A DNA stretch of 64,000 nt from Globodera rostochiensis (GCA_018350325.1 JAEVLN010000012.1:1695991-1759990); one strand, 5' to 3'; shown: positions 24,157 to 36,580, counted from the stretch's first letter. Translations and numbers: made by a program. The notes: generated by a model not told the origin, from the sequence alone.

Positions 24157-24228
24157 GGTCCTATGGTGTAGTGGCTATCACTCTGGACTTTGAATCCAGC
24201 AACCCCGGTTCGAATCCGGGTAGGACCT
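24157..24228 (+). tRNA. tRNA-Gln (TTG)
   Basis: Acceptor GGTCCTA pairs with TAGGACC, D arm TGGTGTAGTGGCTATCA, anticodon stem CTGGA/TCCAG around CTTTGAA (anticodon TTG), T arm CCCGG-TTCGAAT-CCGGG. All stems are intact. Confidence 0.95.
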
Positions 24229-24495
24229 ATTCCTTTTTTGTCATTTTTATTTTTCAAGCGCAATACGCTCGCCACATTGACTTAACATGCGCCCCTTCAA
24301 AACAAAAAATCAATTGGTAATTGTGGGGCCTTAAATTATTTTTTTTTTGTCGCCGCAGGGGGGATGTTGGATGTGCTTTCACCGCCCCGCCCCCCACCTG
24401 TCAGTTAATTGCTATAATTTGTGAGCACAAATCTCAATTTTTAAATTGTTGTTTAAGGAATAATATAAAAACCAACGAAATCATTAACGAGAAAA

Positions 24496-25405
24496 ATGTC
24501 CATCGAAGCGGTGCCGTCCGACTTGCGCAATTTGCGCGCTTGTCTCGTTTGTTCGTTGGTGGGTTGAATGAAGAAAACATCGATAGACCGATTGGACGTT
24601 CATATCTTTCATATTTCCTTCACATTTTCAAAGTGCAAAAAACCGAAATAATTCCGAAAATGAGTAGAAGACAGACAACGCTTGTTTGTTGTTTGTTTGT
24701 TTGTTTGTCCCTTTTCAATGCATTTTTCTATTTTGGTGAAAATGTGTTCAAAAAATAGGTAAAATCGGAGGACCAATTCATGGCGGATGGCTGTGACAAT
24801 TGCGAACGCTTTTTGAACATCAAAGGCGACATCGACAAATGCTACGAATGCACAAGGTTTGAAACATATTTTTTAAATTTAAATCAGCCAAAAACGACCA
24901 AAAACAGCTCAAAAAGTGGTAATGTCAGTCTCAGCCAGGAATATGTTGCAAAAATCTAATGCCTTTTCTGTTTATGAATGTTTTTTTCGTTTACAATTTC
25001 TAATTTACTAACATTTTTTTTTAGTTCTGATGGTTCTTCACGAATTTTTGTTTTTTGGCGTGTCCTATCATGCAAAAATATGCCTCTTTTTCCCCCTCTA
25101 ACGGATTTTTTTCTCTTTGGCAGTGCCAACTTCGACGGAGTGATCGCCGTATGCGAGCCGCACGACTCCTGGGTGTGCAAATGGCAGGTCGGCCGACTAT
25201 TACAAATTTTTAAACTGTCCGCGCGTGTGTGTTGCGTGCGCGTCTGGCACCAATAACACAATGGCATTTTCAGAAAATCAACAGGAAATGCCAAGGCATT
25301 TACGCGGTGTCCGTGTCCGGCACACTTCCTCGGCACGTCATGGGCGAGTTGAGCCAAATGGGCGTCAAATACAAGCAGAACCAGCGGGACAAATCGGCCA
25401 AATGA
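24496..25405 (+). CDS. spt-4: Transcription elongation factor SPT4
   Basis: Small zinc-finger partner of SPT5 in DSIF, which controls RNA polymerase II pausing and processivity. Four exons: 24496-24558, 24759-24856, 25124-25187 and 25274-25405, all with GT-AG signals and continuous phase, giving about 118 residues, the usual SPT4 size. Motifs: LRNLRACLVCSLVK and CDNCERFLN and CYEC supply the four zinc-binding cysteines; NFDGVIAV, DSWVCKWQ and GIYAVSVSGTLP form the NGN-binding part. The start is the only ATG giving the conserved N-terminus MSIEAVPSDLR. It is convergent with the ariadne gene 400 bp downstream. Confidence 0.96.
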
Positions 25406-25811
25406 TTGCGACGACGAAACTGGAAGACGGAGGACTCCTGGCCCAATGTTTTCGAGAATTCACCGTTTTTTGTTGTTTCGAATTTTTTTTTTTACGGTTT
25501 ATTGATTAATTCATTTGTATACTTTTAAATTCAAATTTGGAATCGTTGTCAAATAAATTGTATTTATGCGACTGAATTGCGTGTGACAATTTTTGTGATA
25601 CAGGGGAAAGAATGACTGTTCGGCACATTCCATGCAAATAAATTGTAGCAAAATATGGGAAAATATGACCCAAACCAATCGGACGAATGCCTTTTCACGT
25701 GTCCCACCACACAAAAGTCAAGAAAGAATTTCAGGAAATGAATGTAAAACGTACATAAAAACAAATTAATTTATTGTATTCGTCAAATTATGCTGCTTTT
25801 TGGTGGCGGTG

Positions 25812-28800
25812 CTAACTGAAGAAGTCCTGCAGCAATGTGCGCCGCTTCAGCTCCGCCACGTGCATTTGATTTTCGAGTTCGGCACGGCCGGTGTTCTCGG
25901 CACGTTCAACTTTCCAGGACAGCTCCTCAATTTCCTTCTCCAACTGCGCTTGTTGGTACTCTGTGGGGTGTGAATAAAAAGAAATTAAACACAAAATTGA
26001 AAAAAAGAACCAATTACATAACAGCCATGATAGCTCAGTCGGGAGAGCGTTAGACTGAAGATCTAAAGGTCCCCGGTTCAATCCCGGGTCGTGGCATCTT
26101 TTTTTTCCATTTATTTTATTTTGTTTGGTTTTAAAAGCGTTAGTGTGTTTTCTTTTTGCTTATTCACCATGCCAGCAGCGAAGCAATGGCTAATATAAAA
26201 TTATCAATTTTTGTACGGTTTTTAAAAATTACAATATTTTGAGCAAAACCGTCAGCCAAATTAGATTAACGCAATCCGTTGGCGAATATTAGAACTGCTC
26301 GAGAGTCTCGGGCCGGACCGAGAAAGGTTTTGGTGAATATCAGTTAGCAGAATTCTGAAAAAAAACTGTTCCCCACCCTCCACAGTTACATCTATCCCCC
26401 CATTTATGGTTCCAATTAACATCTAAAAAAGGAAAAAATTAAAAAAGATGCCACGACCCGGGATTGAACCGGGGACCTTTAGATCTTCAGTCTAACGCTC
26501 TCCCGACTGAGCTATCATGGCTATGAAGAAGGCCTCATTATTAATATATAAGTGAATTATATTTAAACAACAAAATCATAGTCAATATAGAACAAAGCAC
26601 CAAAGAACCGCCCCCTCCCATTGGTGCCTAAAATTCTGTTTCCCCTCGTGCCACCACTCACTGACCGAACAATTCCTTTTGCGCTAACGGCTCCATGTAG
26701 TAGGCGAATGGGTACGTGTACTGCAGCGTGTACCGACACTTTGTCAACAAACGTGCGGCGTCATGCAGGTATTGCCAGTCGATCCAGGTGCCTTCAAAAA
26801 TTGATAAATATCACACCTTATGTAATGTTGCAATTCCAATCAATTTCATTGCTAATCAATTCAGAAATTGCGTTGAAAGCTCTTTGATCAGATCCCCCCA
26901 CCTTCGTGCGCTCGAACTTTGTCCTCAATTTTGGCTTTGATGCGCGCCCGCAGTTCCTCCTCCATCTTCAGCGATTTGTGATGGTTCTCGAAGCGCTCAT
27001 AATAGTGCAAATAGCGTTCCAACGCTCGACGGGCTGACAAAATTTTTGAAAATAAGAAAAATGTGTCGGCAAAAGAGGCTTGATCAAAAATCACCCTCTC
27101 GCTCTCTCTACCTTTGATGTGGTTGGCCTCCTGCGCAATTTGCGGGTTCTCCTTGTAGCGGGAACATTCATAGTATTCACTGCCGTGCGTCTTCCAATCT
27201 AAACATGGACTTTAAACATCATCATCATCATCATCAAGCTGTATTATTTACCTCTGAAGCACATCCAGCAAAAGTGGTGTTTGCACTTTGAGCATTGCAT
27301 GTGATTGCAGCCGCCGTTCTTCTCAATGCAGCTGTGGCAGTTCGGGCAGTCCTTTGTGTGGGCACTAAAAACAGTAAAAAACTTTTTTTTTAAATGATTC
27401 AATATTCGTCCTGCCTGATGTAATTGGCCGTCTCGCTGTCGTCTTCGCATTTGACACGCCATTTCCGAATCACCTCACAGTTGGCCGGCGCGTGGTAATC
27501 CTTGCCGCATTTGAAGCTGAATTTGTTTTTTGAACAAAATTCAAGGACTAAACAATTTGAAAAAACTCCAAAAAATCGGACCAAAATCTGGAGCCGCAGC
27601 CGGCGCAGCACACTCTGTGCGCCTTGGTGGTCTTGCAGTAGATGATCACCTCACAGCCGACGCCCATGCAAATGCGCAAATTCGGATGGGTGGACACAAA
27701 GTCGCGGAAGAGCTGAAAACGGCACATATTTCATAATTTAAAAAAACAAAATGCCAAATGCCGACAGCATTTTCGTATTTGGCTTTCAGCGCCGTCGCTT
27801 TCTTCGCACTCGCGCCGCTAAGAGCGACAAGCTTAAGCACAAAGTCTTTGTGGCAAAGTAAAGGACAGCCGTTGCTCATGCAGGTGATCCGTGTTGAGAC
27901 GCCGAAAACAAAAAAGACAAGATTAAAGAATTGAAAGTGCCATAATTGTGGCCAGAATTTTGCAACAAAAAAGACTCAATTGACTTATCATAAATAAATA
28001 TCGAAGAAAAGGATTTTTGAAACAAAAACTATTCTGCCCTGAAATTCCAACCATTTTGGAGCTGTGTCTCCACGTGGGACAGCCAACACTGGCGACAGAA
28101 GCCGTGCCCGCAATCCAATTTCAACAGACTTGCGGCAGAGTTCGGCTCGAAGCATACGGAACACTCACCAGCACCAGCCCCAGCAGCAGCAGAGGAGGTC
28201 GTCTGGGCGAAGGGTAAAAGGCTATAGAATTTGTAAACACGCCCAAATCTGGCTGGCTGTTATATGCTCCCAACAGCAACAACAATTTTAAGTTAAAAGC
28301 GAACCACAGAAGCAGATGAGGGGGAGGAGGGGGAGGCAACAGTTTTTGGTGTTGTTGCGGCCGTCTTGCTCCGTGTGATGATGCTGTTGCTGGTTGGGGG
28401 AGGAGGAGAGGTGGAGGAAGAGGAGGACTGAGCAGTCGAAAATGCACTTTGGTCGGCGGCGTTCTGTTGGTCGGCAAGAATGTGATTCTAAAAGCGGGGA
28501 TTGAAAGTGGGTGGACAAATTGGAGACGCAAAAGCTATCACCTCAACGAGGAATTGCCGCTGTCCGCACTCCAAAAGTCCAGCACGAACCCTTTCGACAT
28601 TCCATCCGTGGAGATGGAGCAGCAGACGGGCCAGGGACGGCTTGATCAGCTGCTGTTGTTTCTGAAGACGATGGCTGTCGTTGGATTGCTGCTGCTGGTG
28701 CTGTTGAATGTCGGCTATCAGTTCGGACACCGCTTTGTCCAGCACGAGAGTGTCAACCTGAAGCAAAACAATTCAAATCAAAGCGGTGGTGGCGGAACAA

Positions 28801-29201
28801 AACGGCCACTAACTCGTAGAAAAACATTTTGGAACAAGAGCAACTTGTGTACGCAACGAAAACCCATATTTAAAATTGGAAAAATAAAAAACATTCTAAT
28901 TTTCGACACAAATGCGCTTCTTTGTTACCTGAGCCCTGTTCATGCAGGTGTACTCAACGTACTCCGGGTCGCAGAGGATGGAGCCCGGCGCGGGTCCCAG
29001 GTCACAGGAAGCGTCGTCCGTGGCGTAATAATCTGACACAAAAATGTAATTCGACGTCTGCCAAAAATGCAAAAAACCCCCCAACCATACGGAAAAAAAA
29101 TCGAGGCAAATTCAATTATTACAAAATGCCAACATCTTACCAAACTCCTCACAACCAATTTCTGATGGACACGAATCGGAGGCGGCGTCCAAAGACGACA
29201 T
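25812..29201 (-). CDS. Ariadne-type RBR E3 ubiquitin ligase
   Basis: RING-between-RING ligase that accepts ubiquitin on a RING2 cysteine and works with UBCH7-type E2 and neddylated cullins. Minus-strand exons include 29201-29141 (start [11 protein letters not shown]), 29032-28929 (acidic DYYATDDAS), 28757-28542 (UBA-like), 28487-28305 (Ser/Thr-rich linker), 28202 to about 28050 (RING1, ECSVCFEPN and [10 protein letters not shown]), about 27890-27766, 27712-27582 and 27516-27415 ([16 protein letters not shown]), 27364 onward (RING2, [28 protein letters not shown]), then helical Ariadne domain ([18 protein letters not shown]). RING2 retains its catalytic Cys context. The intron 27414-27365 has a GC donor. 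The acceptor before the ITCMSNGC exon near 27890 is unclear. A large 3' intron (25962-26663) contains two tRNA-Phe genes. Confidence 0.93.
26024..26095 (+). tRNA. tRNA-Phe (GAA), copy 2
   Basis: Same sequence as the copy at 23702-23773, with the flanking CATCTTTTTTTCCATTTATTT tail also shared. It lies antisense inside an intron of the ariadne gene. Confidence 0.95.
26450..26521 (-). tRNA. tRNA-Phe (GAA), copy 3
   Basis: Reverse complement of the same tRNA, in the same ariadne intron as copy 2 but in opposite orientation, so the intron carries a 72-bp inverted repeat separated by about 350 bp. Stems and anticodon are intact. Confidence 0.95.
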
Positions 29202-30242
29202 TTATTTAAGCGAGTCTTAAAAGCCAATAATAAAATGTACTTAAAAAGCAATGCGCGTTCGTTAAATGTAACAAAATGCTGAAGACATATAAAATGGAGG
29301 ATACCAAATTATAAGCAAATAATAAAACATTCAGAGATTGCGTGCAAGAGCAAACATTTATTTATATCCACAACAAAAAAATGTGAAAAAGCATGGAAAT
29401 ATTATTAATAGGAGAAAAAATGAGCACAAAAATTTAAACAACAAAAAAAATTGTCTGTCCGTCAGGCATTTGAATGTTCGCCGCTCCATCGCTCGCCACT
29501 CCGTTTTGCTTCCAACAGACGGCGACTGCGCCGCAAATAGCTGAGCCTGCCAATATAAAGAAGCATTTAGCGAGTGAACTTTGTCCTCGAGAAAATCAAT
29601 GACCGATTAAGAAATCAAATTGTGTCACCTTCGCAGCGTTTGCCGTGCCTCAGAAAGGTCTCGAGCCGCCATCTAATCAAGAAAAAACCCATTTGTACAA
29701 TAAAATTAAACAAAATATTCCCAGAAAAAAACATTTGGATACCAATTGACAGGGGAAGAATTCTCAAAAAATTGCTTAACAAATGTAATAAAACAGAAAA
29801 TACACACCTAAAAATCTTTTTTTTAATGGATCCCCCCCCCCGAATCCCTGCAATGTAAATTCGGTACTTTCCTGTTATGTGACCACAAGCCAAAATTTTA
29901 AAAAATCAACAAAAGGCGCGCAAATCAACAAAGGGCGCGCAAATTCCACTACTTTGGAGGCATAAATGCAACAATTGCTGAAAAAATCTCATCAAATGGA
30001 TCAACTCCGATGTTTTTTGCGCGCCCCTTTGTTGATTTTTTAAAATTTTGGCTTGTGGTCACATAACAGGAAAGTACCGTAAATTCTTCAATGACTTTCT
30101 AAAATTCAAAATAACGAAATTTCAAGAAAAGTCAAACACTGCCCCATTAGACTTTTCTGGCATCGGTGGTTAAACAGAGAATTTCTGGACCCGATTGGCA
30201 GGGGATTGTGATGCTAAGACCGCCATCCATTTTCTCAATCTC
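29202..30242. other. AT-rich spacer with small transposon
   Basis: No exon recognised between the HscB-like gene and the ariadne gene. It contains the 216-bp element at 29863-30078 and a C run near 29832-29841. The ariadne promoter is expected at its left end. Confidence 0.6.
29863..30078. mobile_element. Small hAT-like MITE with 8-bp target duplication
   Basis: Terminal inverted repeats of about 60 bp: the left end starts GGTACTTTCCTGTTATGTG and the right end is its reverse complement, continuing inward through TTTTAAAAAATCAAC to a GGCGCGCAAA block. Both sides are flanked by the direct 8-bp duplication GTAAATTC (29855-29862 and 30079-30086). Interior is about 90 bp with no coding capacity. 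An 8-bp duplication points to the hAT superfamily. The two arms are nearly identical, suggesting a recent insertion. Confidence 0.92.
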
Positions 30243-31114
30243 TTATTTTGCCTGGTCATTGGCTCGTCGAAGTAGTCGGTACATCTCCAGGTCCAACTCG
30301 CCAAGTCGTTGTCCAATTGCGGCACTGTCCGGTGCCATTTGTTCAATGCTCTCCATCAGTTCCATCATTTCTGCCGCCACCGCGCTGTCCTCCACCATTC
30401 GTTCGTCCGCAACATCGGCGGCTGCTGCCGTCGTCGTCGAACGATCGGCGGATGACGAAGCAGCAGCAGCGCCTTAAAAGTGTAGTAATAAAACAAAATC
30501 CAGAACAACAACACTAAGCCCATATTGGTTCAAATTTGCATATCCGAATACGGAACAACAACAACAAAAAAGTTTAATTGCTTTAATACCGTCAATTTTG
30601 AGCGTCTCCAACAGCTCCAACAAATACTGCGCCCGTGCAAACGGTTCGCGAAGTGTGCGGTAAGCGTTGTTGAGGAAAGTGGAGTGCTGTTCGGAGAAAT
30701 TGCGCTGAAATTTTACGCATTTTAAGAAAAACAATTTTGGCGTTTAGAAAGCAGAAATTTTGTTTAAAAAAATAAATGGACAGCCCCCCTCCATCAGGCC
30801 ATCAAAATTCTCAAAAATTCCAAATCGCCTGCCTCGCGCTCGTCACGTCCAGCAAATTTGTCCGGGTGGACCAGCGATTGCATGCGGCGAAAGCGTCGCT
30901 TCAGCTCCGTCTCATCGATTGTTGTTGCTGCGCCCGCGGGGTCGTCCAGGCCAAAGTAAGAGAAGTAATCCGCGTGCGCAGGCAGCGGCTGCAGGCGTCT
31001 GCAGTGCGGGCACAAAACGCTTTCGGCACGTTCACGTATCGTTCCGCCACATTGCCAACAAATCGTTGCATTGTTTGAGCGCTCGCAAAAACACCGAGCA
31101 ACAACCTCGCACAT
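30243..31114 (-). CDS. HscB/HSC20-type J-domain co-chaperone for Fe-S cluster biogenesis
   Basis: Mitochondrial J-protein that delivers the ISCU scaffold to the Hsp70 partner. Exons on the minus strand: 31114-30833, 30704-30590 and 30472-30243. The N-terminal metal-binding pair CWQCGG and CPHCR is followed by the J domain DYFSYFGLDD, LKRRFRRMQSLVHPDKF, with the HPD tripeptide intact. Exon 2 NFSEQHSTFLNNAYRTLREP matches the end of the family J domain and the third exon is the helical ISCU-binding region (VAAEMMELMESIEQM). The first intron (30832-30705) has a GC donor, G|GCAGG, and only this choice keeps the frame. The protein ends at TAA in 30243-30245, a little shorter than human HSCB, or an extra exon was missed. 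Confidence 0.9.
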
Positions 31115-32071
31115 GGGAATCCTTAAAATTCAATGATTGAAAATTTATATTAAAAAAAAAGAAAAAGTTTAGAGAAAAAAGAAACTGGCAATTTGAAGCG
31201 GCTAGAAACACAATTAAACAGGTACAAACATAAAACAAAAAACCTGATTGGTTGACAAGTCGGAGAGAAGAAGATCTGATGTGGAAAGCTTCGTGTTAAA
31301 ATCACGGAAGCCGAAAGTCTCAAATTCATTAAAATCCTAAAATTTGTAAGTTCGACATTTGCCCCAATTTAGACATCCGTTGTCTAAACACATTCCGGAT
31401 TTCGTATGCAATTTTTAGGCTAATGGCATGAACAAAACAGAAAGTGCCGGTCACAATAAAATGAGTGAATTCAAAAATTGGATTTTTGAACGGATTTCGT
31501 GCGTTTGTTTCGCCGCCTTCTCTGTGGTTAAAGCAGTTACAGTGCTCTCTTCAAGCAAAAAGAGTGCAAAAAAGGGAAAGGAATGAAATGAATCTCAGCG
31601 GTTTGTCTCTCGCCATTCATTCCATTCCATCCAAATTCCGCCGTTTTTTTTTTTATTAATTTTCCTTTCGCTTCCGTTTCTGTTCTCTTTTTTGCCCGTC
31701 GTCTCTCATCTTCTTGCACGCACGTGCATTTTGTGTTCTGCTTGCACGGCTTCTTTGTCTATCTCCTCTACCTGTCCGTTTCGCAATCTTAACATTCTCT
31801 AAAACATGTTTTTTTGTATTGTCATTTTTTTTCTTTATACTTTTCTAACAAAGAAAAGGGTGTCTGTAAATTCTGCGTTTACAGACAGACCGAACGCTAT
31901 TAGCGTTAGCCAAATAGCATCAAAGCAATTTGATTAATTTGTCATGTTTGGAAGCGATTTAATTAGCTGGATTCGTTCTAATTATGCCCAATTTAGCTCC
32001 AGTGATATTTATTTTTTGTGCGTGATTTTTTAGTTTTATTTACGTCTGAAAAGGGTGAAAAGAGTCTGAAA
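31115..32071. other. Divergent promoter region between HscB-like and G3BP genes
   Basis: No exon recognised. AT-rich with a purine-rich/pyrimidine-rich stretch at 31560-31780. A TTTTTTAG acceptor-like site at 32026-32033 lies 38 bases before the G3BP start and could accept a spliced leader. Confidence 0.5.
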
Positions 32072-34983
32072 ATGGTGGAGAAAGAGAACGACATCGCTGC
32101 CGCTGTGCCGAACAACATCGAAAACAACGCGAACGCTGCCGCCACCGACCCGGCGGCGCTTGCGCCCGCAAAAGATGTGCCGGTCAACAACGACAAGCAC
32201 AATGTCGAAGACCTGATGGGTTAGCTCTAATTCCTTAAGCAAAAACCCCGAGGTTTGCAACTCAAAACTTTTGGTGCAATAGCATTGTGTGACTGAGTTC
32301 ACACCAAGAACCAAGCGCTGCTTCAAAAATCACATTTTTTTGTTTGATCTCGTGTTCAGGTCTCTTTATTAGTGGCCATTATTAGCAAAGTTTATGATTG
32401 ATTTCTGAAACAAAAGGCAATCAAATATTTCTTGTCTAAGCTATTGCTTTGGCCCTAATTTGGAGGTTTCTTTCACCCGAACACACTAACAAACATTCCG
32501 TAATCCAGTCCTGTCCAATTCCAATACTTTATTTATTCAGGGTTGGCCCGTTTCTTCCTGAAGGAATATTACACCAAACTGAGCGACTGTCCCGAAGAAG
32601 CTATAACTTTCTACGGCGATGACTCTCATTTTGTTCATGGTGATGTGGAGGAGACGGGCCGCGAGGTTTCCCCGGGTTTTAATACGGCTGGGTTCACATT
32701 TGTTATTTTCAGAACATTCAACGAGCTATCGCCAACATGGGTTTCGAGGTTCTTCCTTTATTTTTTTGTTTTGCATTTTGACAAACACCCAATTTTAGGA
32801 CTGCAAGGCGCGTTTCTACTCGCTGAAGACGGTGGCTCTGCCGATGCAGGGGGACAATACCAAACTGATCCAAGTTTGCGGCGAGCTGACGCTGGTCAAG
32901 GCGGCTGTCCAAAAGCAGCTGCCCGTGGTCCCGCGACGCTTTGTCCAAACCATCATTTTGGCGCATCAAACGCCCACCATGCTGTACGTAAAGAGCGACG
33001 TATTCCAGGTATGCAAATTCGTCATATATTTACCAGGAAATGGAGGTGGGGTGAGAGGGGTTCTTCTATGGCCGTGTAATTAGTTCTCTTACAGGACATT
33101 ACGAATTCGGTATTTAATTTGAAAAATTCATAATTGGATGGGGAAGGGGCTTAGTTTTGTGCTTTCATGCCATTTATATGAACTGCTTTGTTTCAGTGGT
33201 TGGACACCGCCTTTCACATCACCGCGGGCGAAAAGTACAACGCGGCCAACAACGCTGGAGCCACCGTGCCTAGTCCGCCGACTACCGTTGTTGAACAACA
33301 ACAACCTCTGGAGAATGGTGACAACAAAACTTTGCCGATGGTCAGTGCGTCTTAAACCTTACAGTTTACTGATTTTGTGCTCAGGTCAATGGAGGCAACG
33401 GTCAATTCCATCAAATTGTCGCTGATGTCGAGACGAAAAAGACACCGGTCCCCGTGGATCAGCCCCATAAAGTGGCGGAGGAGGAGAAAGCTGTGCCAAT
33501 TGTTCCAGGCACCTCAAATGGTAAGTGGCCAATTACTTTTGGGCAATTAGTGAGATTAACTCATTCCTTTTTAAGGAGCCTGAGAAGAAGCCAACCGCTA
33601 ACGTTGTTGCGGCTGCCGTTGAGTCGCTTCCGTCTCCGCCGTCGACACCAAACAAGAAGGAGGAGGAAGCGGCTGCGGTTGCCGCCGGTCCTCCCCCACC
33701 TGCCGTTGTCGACGGGCCGAAGACTACTGACAACATCCAACAGCAACCGCCGTCGTCCGAGTCGGTTTCCGTCAATGTCAATGCTGCCACCGTCGCTGTT
33801 TTACCGCCTCCACCGGCGCAACAACCGACGTCCGTCGTTGTCGCTGTTGCTACTACGGCTGTCGTTACTTCGGCGGCTGCAAAACCTAAAACTGTCGTTT
33901 CCGGCTCGTATGCTGCAATTGCTGCTGCTGCAAAGGGTCAGCCGATGCCTCCGTCGAAGATTGTCTCTTACCATCAGCCTCATAAAGGTCTAATAATGAC
34001 TGCTTGGAGTTTTGCATTTCTTTTAACAGAACTTGGATTAACTTTTTGGCTTTCTTTTAGTTCCCGAAAGCGTGGCCAACTTCAATTCGTCCAATGGTAA
34101 TGCTGCAACTCCGTCGGCTTCAACTGCTGTCCCGACGATGACGGCGAGCAATAAGCCAATGCCTCCGCCGCCTCAGCAGCAGCAGCAAAAGCCACCGCCC
34201 CAGCAGCAACAAAAGCCGCAGCCGGTTCAGCAAAAGCCACCGCCGGTTCAGCAGGTGACTCCGTTGCCTCAGCAGCAGCAAATGGACAACGGCAACGCTA
34301 ATGACGGTGATGTTTTGTTTTAGAATAATGAGTTTCACTTTTTGTTTACTTTTGACGACATTTTCTTCTCTTTTGACTAAATCTGTGAAATACTCTCTCA
34401 TTTCAAAGTTTTCATTTTGCTGTGCAGGTTCCAAGCAGTCTCCGCCGCTAACTCTGCCGCCGGTTGTGAATGTGGCGCCTCGTCGGGAGTGGGCTCATCG
34501 CATTTACTTCACCCAACTGACCAAGCCAGGCCGCTTCGTGGACTTCAAGCTGGGTCCAACAGGAGTTGATGCGCGAAATTCAGGGTATGACATAGAAATT
34601 ATGTGATTACCGGAATATCGGATTTTTTATAAAGCTCTACATTGATTGAATTTTAACTTTTAAGCCATCGCCGACGGGGTGGAGTTTGTGGGCATCAAGC
34701 CCAATTCTTTGCGTCGTGAGTACCGAACGGCATTTGGCTTCATCGACTTCACCACTTCTGCGGACATGCAAGCGGTGTACGATGCGTGCAAAAGGGTATT
34801 TATTGAGAGCGTTTTAAATTTAAAAACACAGCTAATTTCTCATCCCAGGACCCCTCTGGCGCTTTTGTGCTCAACGTTCGAATTCCGGAGTTCGACTTCA
34901 ACGATGGCTTGTTGCTGTCGGCGGACAAGACCAACAATTTGGGCGGCGGCGGTTACAGCGGCGGCGGTGGCGGTTATCGTTAG
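32072..34983 (+). CDS. G3BP/Rasputin homologue (NTF2-like plus RRM)
   Basis: RNA-binding stress-granule scaffold; C. elegans gtbp-1 is the expected counterpart. Exon 1 (32072-32219) is an acidic Asn/Ala-rich lead. The NTF2-like domain runs over 32541-32665, 32713-32748, 32799-33008 and 33197 onward: FFLKEYYTKLSDCPE, DDSHFVHGD, NIQRAIANMGFE, IQVCGEL and TMLYVKSDVFQ. A long disordered region rich in Ala, Pro and Gln follows (33385-34316). The RRM is at 34435-34960: HRIYFTQLTKPGRFVDFKL, FVGIKPNS, AFGFIDFTT, ending in a short Gly-rich tail GGGGYSGGGGGYR. RRM RNP motifs are weakly conserved. The junction between exon 33385-33520 and the Ala/Pro-rich exon near 33577 could not be put in frame with standard sites; a donor at about 33491 would work. 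Confidence 0.93.
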
Positions 34984-36580
34984 ATGTGAACTTTTGCGGA
35001 AACCTGAACACACCGACATTTTCTGTTTTTGTACTTGTTCCTGGAATGAACACATTCACTCAGGCCCCAATTTAAATCCTGACATCATCCTCCCTCCAAA
35101 CAGGGCAAATCCCCCCTTCCCCCTTTTCCCCGCCCACTCATTTGTAGTTGTATTTCCAAAAGCAAATTTCTTTCGTTTTGGCCAAAAATTGTTTATTTGT
35201 GTTAAAAATCAGTTTGAAAAGTTCACAAAATTCGGTTTTTGTTTATTACACCTAATTTACCTTAAAATACACAAAAACCGTTTTGTGTGTTGCGCAGAAA
35301 AATTGTCTCAATGTTTTTCGAGCAGCCGCTTTCCGCTGAATGCATACGCCCGCCCCTTCCAATATCTCTGCTTTTTTTTTTTTTGTTTACAAATTACACT
35401 CTCCACTCGTCGTGTGTTCATCCACCAATATAAACCAATCCTCCTCCTCGTTGTTTGAACTCAAATATATTATAATTTTGTTTTCCTCATCAATGTTTTG
35501 TTTTTTGTTCAGTTTAGAGCTCAAAACGACTCTCCTCCTTCTTTCTTCTCTCTCTCTCTCTGTGTATACAATTTTAAACGACAACACACACACACTTTTA
35601 TTATTACTATTATTATTATTACATTTGTCCATGCCACACAGAACCGCGCACACATAAACACACGAAAAATCTATCTCACCCTCAGCCCCCCACCCTTTCC
35701 ATCCTTTCCATACATACAAACATATGCAGGCCGGCTCCTTCCCCCCCTCCCCCCACCAAATAGAAAATATTTATTCGTTTTTTTTCAACGATGTCGTCGT
35801 CATGTTGCTGCTTGATTTTGTTTTTTGTTTTCTTTGCGCGACGAATCTGGTTTGTCCCCCTTATGGGAGGCCAAGAAGCAAATTTCAATTCGCGCGCTCT
35901 CTCTTCCCCAGACCCTTAAAAACATCCTCCCCATCCATACAAATTACAAATTGAAATTGTGGATTGCACACACACACACTACTGGACCATCCAATTTTCT
36001 TGACATGCAAAAGCAAGGTCAATTTGCGGCATTGGAGCTTCTAAACGGTACCAAACTTTTCTCAAGTTTGTTAGGGTGGTGCCAAAAGATCAAGGGAGAG
36101 GCGGGTGTTAAAGGCAAGGCTAGATGAACAGATTTGGCCGCTTGGATCAGTAATATGTTACGCATTATTCCAAAGTTTCAACTTTTTGTTATCGATCATT
36201 TCTGGTGACAAAATTGAGGATTTTAAAATTGTTTTTGTTCAGCACAGAACGGACAGATCACCGCCACACAAAATTGTTATACTATGTGTAATTTGTTTTG
36301 TTCTAAAATTTCTGTTTTAAAAACTAGCAAATTCTTAAACACGCACAACCCATCCAACGTTAACAAATTATTGTTGTTTTTCCATTTCCATCAAAAAGGC
36401 GAGGAATAAAATGTTTGCCATTTTCTTATTCCCGAGTGTACAAAACCGGACAACTTGGCGCCGTCAGTCCTAACTTAGTCATTAGCTAAGCAAATTAAGT
36501 GAAATTGATACAATTTTTGTTACTTTTTTGTTTAAAAAAAAGAGGGCCACCCAGCCAGCCATCTACAGCTGAAACTAAAA
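34984..36580. other. Long spacer with microsatellites
   Basis: No gene. Contains T-rich, TC-rich (35540-35565), CA-rich (35581-35600) and TTA (35601-35622) microsatellites and a CA block at 35970-35981. Includes the G3BP 3' UTR. An acceptor-like ATCTACAG at about 36561-36568 lies 12 bases before the ctf-18 ATG. Confidence 0.6.
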
